This document shows, piece after piece, positions 34,868 through 46,000 of a stretch of 64,000 bases of DNA (its first letter is position 1; each line of letters begins with the position of its first letter). Origin of the DNA: Prostheceraeus crozeri. Taxonomy: Eukaryota > Platyhelminthes > Polycladida > Euryleptidae. The stretch spans positions 1 through 64,000 of the forward strand of contig CAJQUW010007854.1 of the NCBI GenBank assembly GCA_907163375.1, given 5' to 3'. The notes beneath the pieces are model-generated. The model was given only the letters and a program-made list of their open reading frames with translations. It was not told the DNA's origin and did not search any database. Made by a program: the position numbers and the translations under genes.

Positions 34868-35008
34868 CCCGAGAATGACCCATCGGCTCTCTTAAGGGCC
34901 ACCTAGGGGCAAGACATGATAGAACCTCCACGCGGTTTGCCCTGGGCAGTCTTCGGACTGGCGAATACTATCATTAAGTTGAATCTGCTATCAGTCAACT
35001 TGAACGTT
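34868..35008 (+). promoter_or_regulatory. 141-bp 3' module after gene A (left)
   Basis: Runs from CCCGAGAA to TTGAACGTT and contains the histone-type stem-loop, a CAAGA element, a CAGTC-TTCG-GACTG tetraloop hairpin, an outer ATGATAG/CTATCAT pairing and an AAGTTGA/TCAACTT hairpin. Near-identical 141-bp copies follow genes B and C. Confidence 0.85.
34885..34900 (+). terminator. Histone-type mRNA 3' stem-loop, gene A (left)
   Basis: GGCTCT-CTTA-AGGGCC: 6-bp stem, 4-nt loop, fitting the GGYYYU NHUN ARRRCC consensus. ACC follows, and CAAGA begins about 10 nt after the stem. The stop codon is 39 nt upstream. Confidence 0.85.
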
Positions 35009-35025
35009 ACGTCGCGTTAGAGGGG

Positions 35026-35033
35026 TATATAAA
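35026..35033 (+). promoter_or_regulatory. Gene B TATA box (left)
   Basis: TATATAAA 32 nt before the gene B ATG, just after the previous 3' module. Mirrored at 49335-49342. Confidence 0.75.
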
Positions 35034-35064
35034 CCACTGCTTCTTATTTCATTTCATTTCAATC

Positions 35065-35331
35065 ATGCAGACGCCGAACAGTCAAGTCAGCTCTCCTCGC
35101 GGACCGCAGTTAAGGCCGCGAAATTTATTTGAGGAGTTTGTCAGGCTAGAGGAGCAAGACAGAGTTTATAATAATCTTGCTCGGATTGGCAATCCGATGA
35201 CAGCAACTGCTGTCAATCCAACGGAATGGCGCTACATTCCACTTTTTAGCCATGTACCAGTTAGTGTGGAAGTCGACAGTGCTACCAAAGAGAGAGTCAA
35301 AGACTCTCTCAGCAGAATTGGTAGGGTGTAA
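35065..35331 (+). CDS. Gene B, 88-residue orphan protein (left arm)
   Basis: An intronless frame with its own TATA box and very short leader. It begins MQTPNSQVSSPRGPQLRPRN, continues with FEEFVRLEEQDRVYNNLARI, and ends SATKERVKDSLSRIGRV. It has basic and acidic amphipathic stretches, no signal peptide and no membrane segment. I recognise no family. The stop lies 30 nt before a histone-type stem-loop. An identical frame lies in the other arm (49037-49303). Confidence 0.75.
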   Translation: MQTPNSQVSSPRGPQLRPRNLFEEFVRLEEQDRVYNNLARIGNPMTATAVNPTEWRYIPLFSHVPVSVEVDSATKERVKDSLSRIGRV

Positions 35332-35343
35332 GATGACGTTACT

Positions 35344-35484
35344 CCCGAGAACGAACCATCGGCTCTCTTAAGGGCCACCATGGGGCAAGACATGATAGAA
35401 CCTCCACGCGGTTTGCCCTGGGCAGTCTTCAGACTGGCGAATACTATCATTAAGTTGAATCTGCTATCAGTCAACTTGAACGTT
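35344..35484 (+). promoter_or_regulatory. 141-bp 3' module after gene B (left)
   Basis: Same length and layout as the gene A module; the tetraloop here is TTCA. Confidence 0.85.
35361..35376 (+). terminator. Histone-type stem-loop, gene B (left)
   Basis: Identical GGCTCT-CTTA-AGGGCC, then ACCA, with CAAGA at 35386-35390. Confidence 0.87.
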
Positions 35485-35549
35485 ATGCAGTCGATTGCTA
35501 TCCCTGAAGCATTCTGATTCGCTGTTGAGCAATTCATTGTTGAAAACCC

Positions 35550-35556
35550 TATATAA
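35550..35556 (+). promoter_or_regulatory. Gene C TATA box (left)
   Basis: TATATAA, 41 nt before the gene C ATG. Mirrored at 48812-48818. Confidence 0.75.
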
Positions 35557-35597
35557 GCCAGAAGATTGTAGCGCTTCTCATTCAATTTCAAGTCACG

Positions 35598-35852
35598 ATG
35601 GAAGCGACATCTGCCAACAGCATTCCCGTCTTTATCGATGAAGACAACGCCATTCCCGAGTTCATCATCCTCGACGAGTGGGATGAAGAGGATGATAAGA
35701 AGGGGAAGATCGAGAAGATCATTTGGACGGATGGGGTGTGGACTCCAAATACCACTCGCATCCGAAAGGTGCCAGATGCACCAGTACGACCTCGGCGGTA
35801 TAGGGTCTATGACAACCTAACCGTCATACCCATTGACTATTCCAGCCAATAG
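35598..35852 (+). CDS. Gene C, 84-residue acidic orphan protein (left arm)
   Basis: An intronless frame beginning MEATSANSIPVFIDEDNAIP, followed by the strongly acidic DEWDEEDDKK, then WTDGVWTPNTTRIRKV and a basic, Tyr-rich end (RPRRYRVYDN). No membrane segment. No family recognised. The stop lies 31 nt before a histone-type stem-loop. An identical frame lies at 48516-48770. Confidence 0.75.
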   Translation: MEATSANSIPVFIDEDNAIPEFIILDEWDEEDDKKGKIEKIIWTDGVWTPNTTRIRKVPDAPVRPRRYRVYDNLTVIPIDYSSQ

Positions 35853-35866
35853 TCAAATTCACACCC

Positions 35867-36007
35867 CCCGAGAACGAACCATCGGCTCTCTTAAGGGCCA
35901 CCATGGGGCAAGACATGATAGAACCTCCTCGCGGTTTGCCCTGGGCAGTCTTCGGACTGGCGAATACTATCATTAAGTTGAATCTGCTATCAGTCAACTT
36001 GAACGTT
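35867..36007 (+). promoter_or_regulatory. 141-bp 3' module after gene C (left)
   Basis: Third copy in this arm, again 141 bp, TTCG tetraloop. Confidence 0.85.
35884..35899 (+). terminator. Histone-type stem-loop, gene C (left)
   Basis: Identical to the other two in sequence and spacing (31 nt after the stop; CAAGA about 10 nt downstream). Confidence 0.87.
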
Positions 36008-36019
36008 GCAAATGAAGTT

Positions 36020-36453
36020 CGGTGTAATACTTCCTTTCGACGGGCGTTCCTGTAAAGGGCGGCGGTGAAACCCGTAGCTATGTATACCGCAAGGGACATT
36101 CGGCAATGGTCAATCTTGTTAAACCTCTCTGCGTCATGTTTGCAAGTGATTGCCTCTGTCTCAACGTAGTATGCATTCGCACCACGGCGACATTTAGCCA
36201 ACTGTCGAAGGTTGCCTAAAACTTTCCATTGCATACGTTATGAGAACCATGAGTTCTACCTGTCTCTATCAATGAGACGAATTGATGAATGGAATGAAAT
36301 GGGAGGACACTCACGCGCCACACGCAACATAACACACTTCTCTCTTCCGTAGTCTAACAAGCTCTTTACACATGGATCGCAGTCGATTGCTATCCCTGTA
36401 TCAGAAGTGCAAGCTATCTTAATTTTGTTTGACACTATTTCATCTATCATCAT
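36020..36453 (-). CDS. Small antisense ORFs of uncertain status (left arm)
   Basis: Two neighbouring minus-strand frames. One starts at 36453 (MMIDEIVSNKIKIACTSDTG, Cys-containing). The other, starting at 36234, reads MQWKVLGNLRQLAKCRRGAN and then YYVETEAITCKHDAERFNKI. The second overlaps the gene C 3' module on the opposite strand. Neither has a clear TATA box or histone stem-loop on its own strand. They may form one gene, two, or none. No family recognised. Mirrored at 47915-48466. Confidence 0.4.
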
Positions 36454-36710
36454 CGTCCATATGAAATGTTTTAAGATTTACAAGTTAGACTAAGCGTGCT
36501 ACTATTTCCAAAGAAATGAAAAAGTATACATGGTTAAATCATCCACTTAAGCCCATCCGTAGTCTAACAAGCTCTTTACACATGGATTGCAGTCGATTGC
36601 TATCCCTGTATCAGAAGTGTAAGCCATCTTAATTTTATTTAACACTATTTCATCTACCATCATCACCCATATGAAGTGTCATAAGATTTACAAGTTAGAA
36701 ATAAAGTTTC
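36346..36710 (+). repeat. Tandem duplication of about 210 bp
   Basis: TAGTCTAACAAGCTCTTTAC through CATATGAA(A/G)TG occurs at 36351-36490 and 36559-36700, only the first overlapping the antisense ORF. Mirrored at 47660-48020. Confidence 0.75.
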
Positions 36711-39700
36711 AATAGTGTATGTGTTAGAAATAAAGGTGTAACTGTTTGTAAAATAAGATCGCAAGATTTACTAGTTTACAAGTTAGACTAAGTGTAAATT
36801 AAAAATAAAATTATAACTGTTTCAAGAGTTTACAAGTTAGAAATTAAGTTTCAATGGTGTATACGTTAGAAATAAAGTTTTAGCTGTTTGTATATCAAAA
36901 TAAAGTTTCAAGAGTTTACAAGTTAGAAATAAAGTTTCAATAGTGTGTGCGTTAGAAATAAAGTTTTAGCTGTTTGTATATCAAAATAAAGTTTCAAGAG
37001 TTTACAAGTTAGAAATAAAGTTTCAATAGTGTATATGTTAGAAATTAAGGTATAACTGTTTGTAAAAATAAGATCGCAAGATTTACTAGTTTACAAGTTA
37101 GACTAAGTGTAAATTAAAAATAAAATTATAACTGTTTCACGAGTTAAAGCGTTGATGCAACGATGAACAATTAATAAGCTGAAAAGTTTTAGATTCACTT
37201 TAACATTACCATATGTTTACAGATAGAAATGTATCACAGCAAAGCTACTTCATGAGTTAGTTTGCCAGGAGTGTATCATCTCAAACTTTTACTCCGACTG
37301 TGGAACATTGATTTCCATGATGAAGATTTAAATAGTTAGATTCGATGACGAACAAGATTTACTAGTTTACAAGTTGGACAAAGCGTTCTACTATTTGTAA
37401 ATGAAAGATATCATTTCAACAGTTTACCAGTTAGAAATAAAGTTTCAACAGTCTACAAGTTAAAAATAAAGTTTCAACCGTTTACAAGTTAAAAATAAAG
37501 TTTCAATAGTGTGTATGTTAAGAATAAAGTTCTATCTGTTTATATATCAAAATAAAGTTTCAACCGTTTACAAGTTAAAAATGAAGTTTCAATAGTATGT
37601 TAAGAATAAAGTTCTATCTGTTTATATGTTAGAAATAAAAATGAGGGTTCACCAGTTTACAAGTTAAGAATAAAGTTCTATCTGTTTGTATGTTAGAAAT
37701 GAAATAAAGCTTCACCAGTTTAAGAGTTAAAAATAAAGTTTCAATAGTGTGTATGTTAAGAATAAAGTTCTATCTGTTTATATGTTAGAAATAGAATGAA
37801 ATTTCACCAGTTTACAAGCTAAGAATAAAGTTCTATCTGTTTACAAGTTAAAAATGAAGTTTCAATAGTGTGTATGTTAAGAATAAAGTTCTATCTGTTT
37901 ATATGTTAGAAATAAAAATGAGGGTTCATCAGTTTACAAGTTAAGAATAAAGTTCTATCTGTTTGTATGTTAGAAATAAAACAGAGTTTCAACCGTTTAC
38001 AAGTTAAAAATAAAGTTTCAATAGTTTACAAGTTAAGAATAAAGTTTCAATAGTGTACATGTTCAGAATAAAGTTCTATCTGTTTATATGTTAGAAATAG
38101 AATGAAGTTTCACCAGTTTACAAGTTAAGAATAAAGTTGTATCTGTTTGTATGTTAGAAATAAAACAAAGTTTCAACCGTTAACAAGTTAAAAATAAAGT
38201 TTCAATAGTTTGCAAGTTAAAACTAATGTTTCAATAGTGCGCATGTTAAGAATAAAGTTTTATCTGTTTGTATGATACAAATAAAACAAAGTTTCAACCG
38301 TTTACAAGTTAAAAATAAAGTTTCAATAGTTTACAAGTTAAAAATAAAGTTTCAATAGTGTGCATGTTCAGAATAAAGTTCTATCTGTTTATATGTTAGA
38401 AATAGAATGAAGTTTCACCAGTTTACAAGTTAAGAATAAAGTTCTATCTGTTTATATGTTAGAAATAAAATGAAGGTTCATCAGTTTACAAGCTAATAAT
38501 AAAGTTGTATCTGTTTGTATGTTAGAAATAAAACAAAGTTTCAACCGTTAACAAGTTAAAAATAAAGTTTCAGATGAAAATAAAGTTTCAATAGTGTATA
38601 TGATGGAAATAAAGTTTAAGCGCTTTGTGCGTTAGAAATAAAATTTCAGCCGTTTACAAGTTAAAAATAAAGTTTCAACAGTGTGTACGTTAAGAATAAA
38701 GTTCTATCTGTTTATATGTTAGAAATAAGAATGAAGGTTCACCAGTTTACAAGTTAAGAATAAAGTTTTATCTGCTTGTATGTCAGAAATGAAATAAAGT
38801 TTCACCAGTTTAAAAGTTAAGAAGAAAGTTTCAATAGTGTGTATGTTAAGAATAAAGTTTTATCTATTTGTAGAATAGAATTAAAACAAAGTTTCAACCG
38901 TTTACAAGTTAAAAATAAAGTTTCAATAGTTAACACGTTAAAAATAAAGTTTCAATAGTGTATATGTTGAGAATAAAGTTCTATCTGTTTATATGTTAGA
39001 AATAAAATGAAGTTTCGCCAGTTTACAAGTTAAGAATAAATTTTATCTGCTTGTATGTTAGAAATGAAATAAAGTTTCACCAGTTTACAAGTTAAAAAAT
39101 AAAGTTTCAATAGTGTGTACGTTAGAAATAAAGTTTCAATAAAGTGTATGTTAAGAATAAAGTTTTATCTGTTTGTATGCTAGAAATAAAACAAAGTTTC
39201 AACCGTTAACAAGTTAAAAATAAAGTTTCAGATTAAAATAAAGTTTCAATAGTGTGTATGATGGAAATAAAGTTTAAGCGCTTTGCACGTTAGAAATAAA
39301 GTTTCAACCGTTTACAAGTTAAAAATAAAGTTTCAACAGTGTCTACGTTAGAAATAAAGTTTTATCTGTTTGTAAAGTACGATCGTAGGATTTACTAGTT
39401 TGCAAGTTAGACTCAGCATTCTACTAGTTGTAATTGAAAATATCGTTTCAACAGTTTACAGATTAAAATAAAGTTTCAATAGTGTGTATGATGGAAATAA
39501 AGTTTAAGCGCTTTGTGCGTTAGAAATAAAGTTTCAGCCGTTTACAAGTTAAAAATAAAGTTTCAACAGTGTGCACGTTAGAAATAAATTTTCAACAGTT
39601 TACAAGTTGAAAAATAAAGTTTCAACAGTGTGTATGTTAGAAATAAATGAAAGTAAGAACTTCATCGTATGAGTATTCAAAGCATGTTTTGTAAATCAAA

Positions 39701-39960
39701 TGTGTATAGTCCTGACATGATAGAATCGTGTTAGAAATAAAGTTTCAGCCGTTTACAAGTTAAAAATAAAGTTTCAACAGTGTGTACGTTAGAAATAAAG
39801 TTTTAGCTGTTTATATGTTAGAAACAAAATAAAGTTTCAACAGTTTACAAGTTGAAAAATAAAGTTTCAACAGTGTGTACGTTAGAAATAAATGAAAGAA
39901 AAGAACTTCATCGTATGAGTATTCAATGCATGTTTTGTAAATCAAATGTGTATAGTCCTG
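36690..39960 (+). repeat. AATAAA-rich tandem array, left arm
   Basis: About a hundred units of roughly 29-33 bp built on GTTA(A/G)AAATAAAGTTTCAA plus (C/T)AGTTTACAA or a variant. At least three unit types alternate (TTTCAACCGTTTAC, TTCTATCTGTTTATAT, TTTCACCAGTTTAC) in a higher-order pattern. Nearly every unit carries AATAAA on the plus strand, the strand of genes A-C. Two non-array blocks of about 75 bp near the centre (39655, 39900) share GACATGATAGAA with the 141-bp modules. Confidence 0.85.
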
Positions 39961-39976
39961 ACATGATAGAATCAAG

Positions 39977-39998
39977 CTTGACAAACGCGTTTGTCAAG
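39977..39998. other. Central hairpin of the palindrome
   Basis: Perfect 22-bp palindrome, arm CTTGACAAACG, joining the two arms with at most a few asymmetric bases beside it. Confidence 0.9.
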
Positions 39999-40009
39999 TT
40001 CATTTGATT

Positions 40010-43000
40010 CTATCATGTCAGGACTATACACATTTGATTTACAAAACATGCTTTGAATACTCATACGATGAAGTTCTTTTCTTTCATTTATTTCTAACGT
40101 ACACACTGTTGAAACTTTATTTTTCAACTTGTAAACTGTTGAAACTTTATTTTGTTTCCAACATATAAACAGCTAAAACTTTATTTCTAACGTACACACT
40201 GTTGAAACTTTATTTTTAACTTGTAAACGGCTGAAACTTTATTTCTAACACGATTCTATCATGTCAGGACTATACACATTTGATTTACAAAACATGCTTT
40301 GAATACTCATACGATGAAGTTCTTACTTTCATTTATTTCTAACGTACACACTGTTGAAACTTTATTTTTCAACTTGTAAACTGTTGAAACTTTATTTCTA
40401 ACGTGCACACTGTTGAAACTTTATTTTTAACTGGTAAACGGCTGAAACTTTATTTCTAACGCACAAAGCGCTTAAACTTTATTTCCATCATACACACTAT
40501 TGAAACTTTATTTTAATCTGAAACTTTATTTTTAACTTGTTAACGGTTGAAACTTTGTTTTATTTCTAGCATACAAACAGATAAAACTTTATTCTTAACA
40601 TACACACTATTGAAATTTTATTTCTAACGTACACACTATTGAAACTTTATTTTTAACTTGTAAACTGGTGAAACTTTATTTCATTTCTAACATACAAGCA
40701 GATAAAATTTATTCTTAACTTGTAAACTGGCGAAACTTCATTTTATTTCTAACATATAAACAGATAGAACTTTATTCTCAACATACATACTATTGAAACT
40801 TTATTCTTAACTTTTAAACTGGTGAAACTTTATTTCATTTCTGACATGCAAGCAGATAAAACTTTATTCTTAACTTGTAAACTGGTGAACCTTCATTTTT
40901 ATTTCTAACATAGAAGCAGATAGAACTTTATTCTTAACATATACACTATTGAAACTTTATTTTTAACTTGTTAACTATTGAAACTTTATTTTTAACTTGT
41001 ATACGGTTGAAACTTTGTTTTAATTCTAACATACAAATATTAAAACTTTATTTTAACATACACACTATTGAAACTTTATTCTTAACTTGTTAACTGTTGA
41101 AACTTTGTTTTATTTCTAACATACAAACAGATAAAACTTTTTTATTTTATTATATTTTTATTATTTTAATTTATAATATATTTATTTATATTTTTTTTAT
41201 TTTTTAATTATTTTATTTATATTTATTATATTTATTTATTTTAATTATTTTATTTATAATTATTATTATTTTTATTTATTTTATATTTTTTATTTTTTTA
41301 TTAATTATAATATTTTATTTATATATTTTTTTTATATTTTATTTAATTTTTTTTATATTTTATTATATTATTTTAATTATTTTTAATTTTATTTAAATTT
41401 TTTATTTTTATTTTAATATTATTATATAATTTATTATTTATTATTTAAATTTATTTAATTTATATATTTATATTATTTATTTATAATTTTAAATTTTTAT
41501 TAATTATATAATTATTTATTTATTATAATTATTTAATATTATTATTATTTATAATTATAATTTTATTTTTTAATATTTATTATTATTTTAATATTTATAT
41601 TAATTAATATTTAATATTATTTTTAATATATTTATATTTTTTTTTATTAATATTATATTTTAATTTTTATATTTATTTATTATATTTTAATATTTATTAT
41701 ATTAATTTTATATTATATTATATATTTATTTTTAATATTATTTATTTTAATATTTTATTATTAATTATATATTTATATTTTTTAATTTATTATAATTTAT
41801 TTTTATATTATTTTTATTTATTAATTTTAATTATATTTTTATTTTTATTAATATAATATTAATTATATTTATATTTAATTTTTATATTTATATATTAATT
41901 TTTTATTTTTTATTTAATTATATTAATTTTATTTTTATTATTAAATTTAATTTATAATATTTAATTTTTTTTATATTTAATTATTTTAATTATTTATTTA
42001 TTATTTATATTAATTTATTTTAATATATTTATAATTTTAATTATTATATTTATTTTTTATTATTAAATATAATTATTTTTTTTAAAATTTATTTTTAATT
42101 TTTTATTTATTATTTAATAATATTATTAATTTTATTTTTATATTATATAATATAAAATTTATTATTTAATTATTTTATATATTTATTTAATTTTTATTTT
42201 TATATTTTAAATTATAATTTAATATAAAATTAATTTTTAATATTATTTATTAAATATTTTTAATATTTATTTTTATTTTTATTTATTATTAATTATTTTT
42301 TTAAATTTTTTATTTATAATTTTTTATATTAATTTAATATTATTTTATTTTATTTTATATTTATTATTTTTTAATATTTATTTATTATAATTAATATATT
42401 TATAATTTATATTAATTTTATTTTTAATTTTATATTTATTAATTTATTATTTTAAATTTTTATATATTAATTTTTTAATTATTATTTTTTATATTTTATA
42501 TTTATTATTTTAAATTTTATATTATATTATTAATTTTTTATATTTATTTAAAAATTTTATTAATTTTATATTTTAATATTATATTTTATTATTTTTATTT
42601 TATTATATATTTTTAATTATTTATTTAATTTATTAATTTATTAATTTATTTTATTTATTAAATATTTATATTTTTTATATTTTTTTTTTATTAATATAAA
42701 TTTTTTATTTATTAATTTTATTATTTTATATTTTATATTTATTTTATTTTTATAAATAATTTTTATTTATATTTTAATTATTTTTTTTTTTATTTTTAAT
42801 TTATTTTTATATTTTTATATTAATATTTAAATATTTTTATTTTTTTTTAATATTTTTATTTATATTATTTATTTTAATATTTATTAAATTATTATTTTTA
42901 TATTTTTAAACTTTATTTCATTTCTGACATACAAGCAGATAAAACTTTATTCTTAACTTGTAAACTGGTGAACCTTCATTCTTATTTCTAACATATAAAC

Positions 43001-46000
43001 AGATAGAACTTTATTCTTAACGTACACACTGTTGAAACTTTATTTTTAACTTGTAAACGGCTGAAACTTTATTTCTAACGCACAAAGCGCTTAAACTTTA
43101 TTTCCATCATATACACTATTGAAACTTTATTTTCATCTGAATCTTTATTTTTAACTTGTTAACGGTTGAAACTTTGTTTTATTTCTAACATACAAACAGA
43201 TACAACTTTATTATTAGCTTGTAAACTGATGAACCTTCATTTTATTTCTAACATATAAACAGATAGAACTTTATTCTTAACTTGTAAACTGGTGAAACTT
43301 CATTCTATTTCTAACATATAAACAGATAGAACTTTATTCTTAACGTACACACTGTTGAAACTTTATTTTTAACTTGTAAACGGCTGAAACTTTATTTCTA
43401 ACGCACAAAGCACTTAAACTTTATTTCCATCGTATACACTATTGAAACTTTATTTTCATCTGAAACTTTATTTTTAACTTGTTAACGGTTGAAACTTTGT
43501 TTTATTTCTAACATACAAACAGATAAAACTTTATTATTAGCTTGTAAACTGATGAACCTTCATTTTATTTCTAACATACAAACAGATAAAACTTTATTCT
43601 TAACATACACGCTATTGAAACTTTATTTCTAACATACACACTATTGAAACCTTATTTTTTAACTTGTAAACTGGTGAACCTTCGTTTTATTTCTAACATA
43701 TAGACAGATAGAACTTTATTCTTAACATACACACTATTGAAACTTTATTTTTAGCTTGTAAACGGCTGAAACTTTATTTCTAACGCGCAAAGCGCTTAAA
43801 CTTTATTTCCATCATACACAGTATTGAAACTTTATTTTTAACTTGTTAACGGTTGAAACTTTGTTTTATTTCTAGCATACAAACAGATAAAACTTTATTC
43901 TTAACATACACACTATTGAAACTTTATTTCTAACGTACACACTATTGAAACTTTATTTTTTAACTTGTAAACTGGTGAAACTTTATTTCATTTCTAACAT
44001 ACAAGCAGATAAAATTTATTCTTAACTTGTAAACTGGCGAAACTTCATTTTATTTCTAACATATAAACAGATAGAACTTTATTCTCAACATACATACTAT
44101 TGAAACTTTATTCTTAACTTTTAAACTGGTGAAACTTTATTTCATTTCTGACATGCAAGCAGATAAAACTTTATTCTTAACTTGTAAACTGGTGAAGCTT
44201 CATTTTTATTTCTAACATACAAACGGATAGAACGTTATTCTTAACATATACACTATTGAAACTTCATTTTTAACGTGTTAACTATTGAAACTTTATTTTT
44301 AACTTGAAAACGGTTGAAACTTTGTTTTAATTCTAACCTACAAATATATAAAACTTTATTCTTAACATACACACTATTGAAACTTTATTCTTAACTTTTA
44401 AACTGGTGAAACTTTATTTCATTTCTGACATACAAGCAGATAAAACTTTATTCTTAACTTGTAAACTGGTGAACCTTCATTCTTATTTCTAACATATAAA
44501 CAGATAGAACTTTATTCTTAACGTACACACTGTTGAAACTTTATTTTTAACTTGTAAACGGCTGAAACTTTATTTCTAACGCACAAAGCGCTTAAACTTT
44601 ATTTCCATCATATACACTATTGTAACTTTATTTTCATCTGAATCTTTATTTTTAACTTGTTAACGGTTGAAACTTTGTTTTATTTCTAACATACAAACAG
44701 ATAAAACTTTATTATTAGCTTGTAAACTGATGAACCTTCATTTTATTTCTAACATACAAACAGATAAAACTTTATTCTTAACATACACGCTATTGAAACT
44801 TTATTTCTAACATACACACTATTGAAACCTTATTTTTTAACTTGTAAACTGGTGAACCTTCGTTTTATTTCTAACATATAGACAGATAGAACTTTATTCT
44901 TAACATACACACTATTGAAACTTTATTTTTAACTTGTAAACGGCTGAAACTTTATTTCTAACGCGCAAAGCGCTTAAACTTTATTTCCATCATACACAGT
45001 ATTGAAACTTTATTTTTAACTTGTTAACGGTTGAAACTTTGTTTTATTTCTAGCATACAAACAGATAAAACTTTATTCTTAACATACACACTATTGAAAC
45101 TTTATTTTTAACTTGTAAACGGCTGAAACTTTATTCCTAACGCGCAAAGCGCTTAAACTTTATTTCCATCATACACACTATTGAAACTTTATTTTAATCT
45201 GAAACTTTATTTTTAACTTGTTAACGGTTGAAACTTTGTTTTATTTCTAGCATACAAACAGATAAAACTTTATTCTTAACATACACACTATTGAAACTTT
45301 ATTTCTAACGTACACACTATTGAAACTTTATTTTTTAACTTGTAAACTGGTGAAACTTTATTTCATTTCTAACATACAAGCAGATAAAATTTATTCTTAA
45401 CTTGTAAACTGGCGAAACTTCATTTTATTTCTAACATATAAACAGATAGAACTTTATTCTCAACATACATACTATTGAAACTTTATTCTTAACTTTTAAA
45501 CTGGTGAAACTTTATTTCATTTCTGACATGCAAGCAGATAAAACTTTATTCTTAACTTGTAAACTGGTGAACCTTCATTTTTATTTCTAACATACAAACG
45601 GATAGAACTTTATTCTTAACATATACACTATTGAAACTTTATTTTTAACGTGTTAACTATTGAAACTTTATTTTTAACTTGTAAACGGTTGAAACTTTGT
45701 TTTAATTCTAACCTACAAATAGATAAAACTTTATTCTTAACATACACACTATTGAAACTTTATTCTTAACTTTTAAACTGGTGAAACTTTATTTCATTTC
45801 TGACATACAAGCAGATAAAACTTTATTCTTAACTTGTAAACTGGTGAACCTTCATTCTTATTTCTAACATATAAACAGATAGAACTTTATTCTTAACGTA
45901 CACACTGTTGAAACTTTATTTTTAACTTGTAAACGGCTGAAACTTTATTTCTAACGCACAAAGCGCTTAAACTTTATTTCCATCATATACACTATTGAAA

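Noticed and set aside
36690-39960. Regular short repeats resembling a CRISPR array
   Set aside because: Units are contiguous, variable in length and without unique spacers, in a eukaryotic element with introns; it is a satellite-like tandem array.
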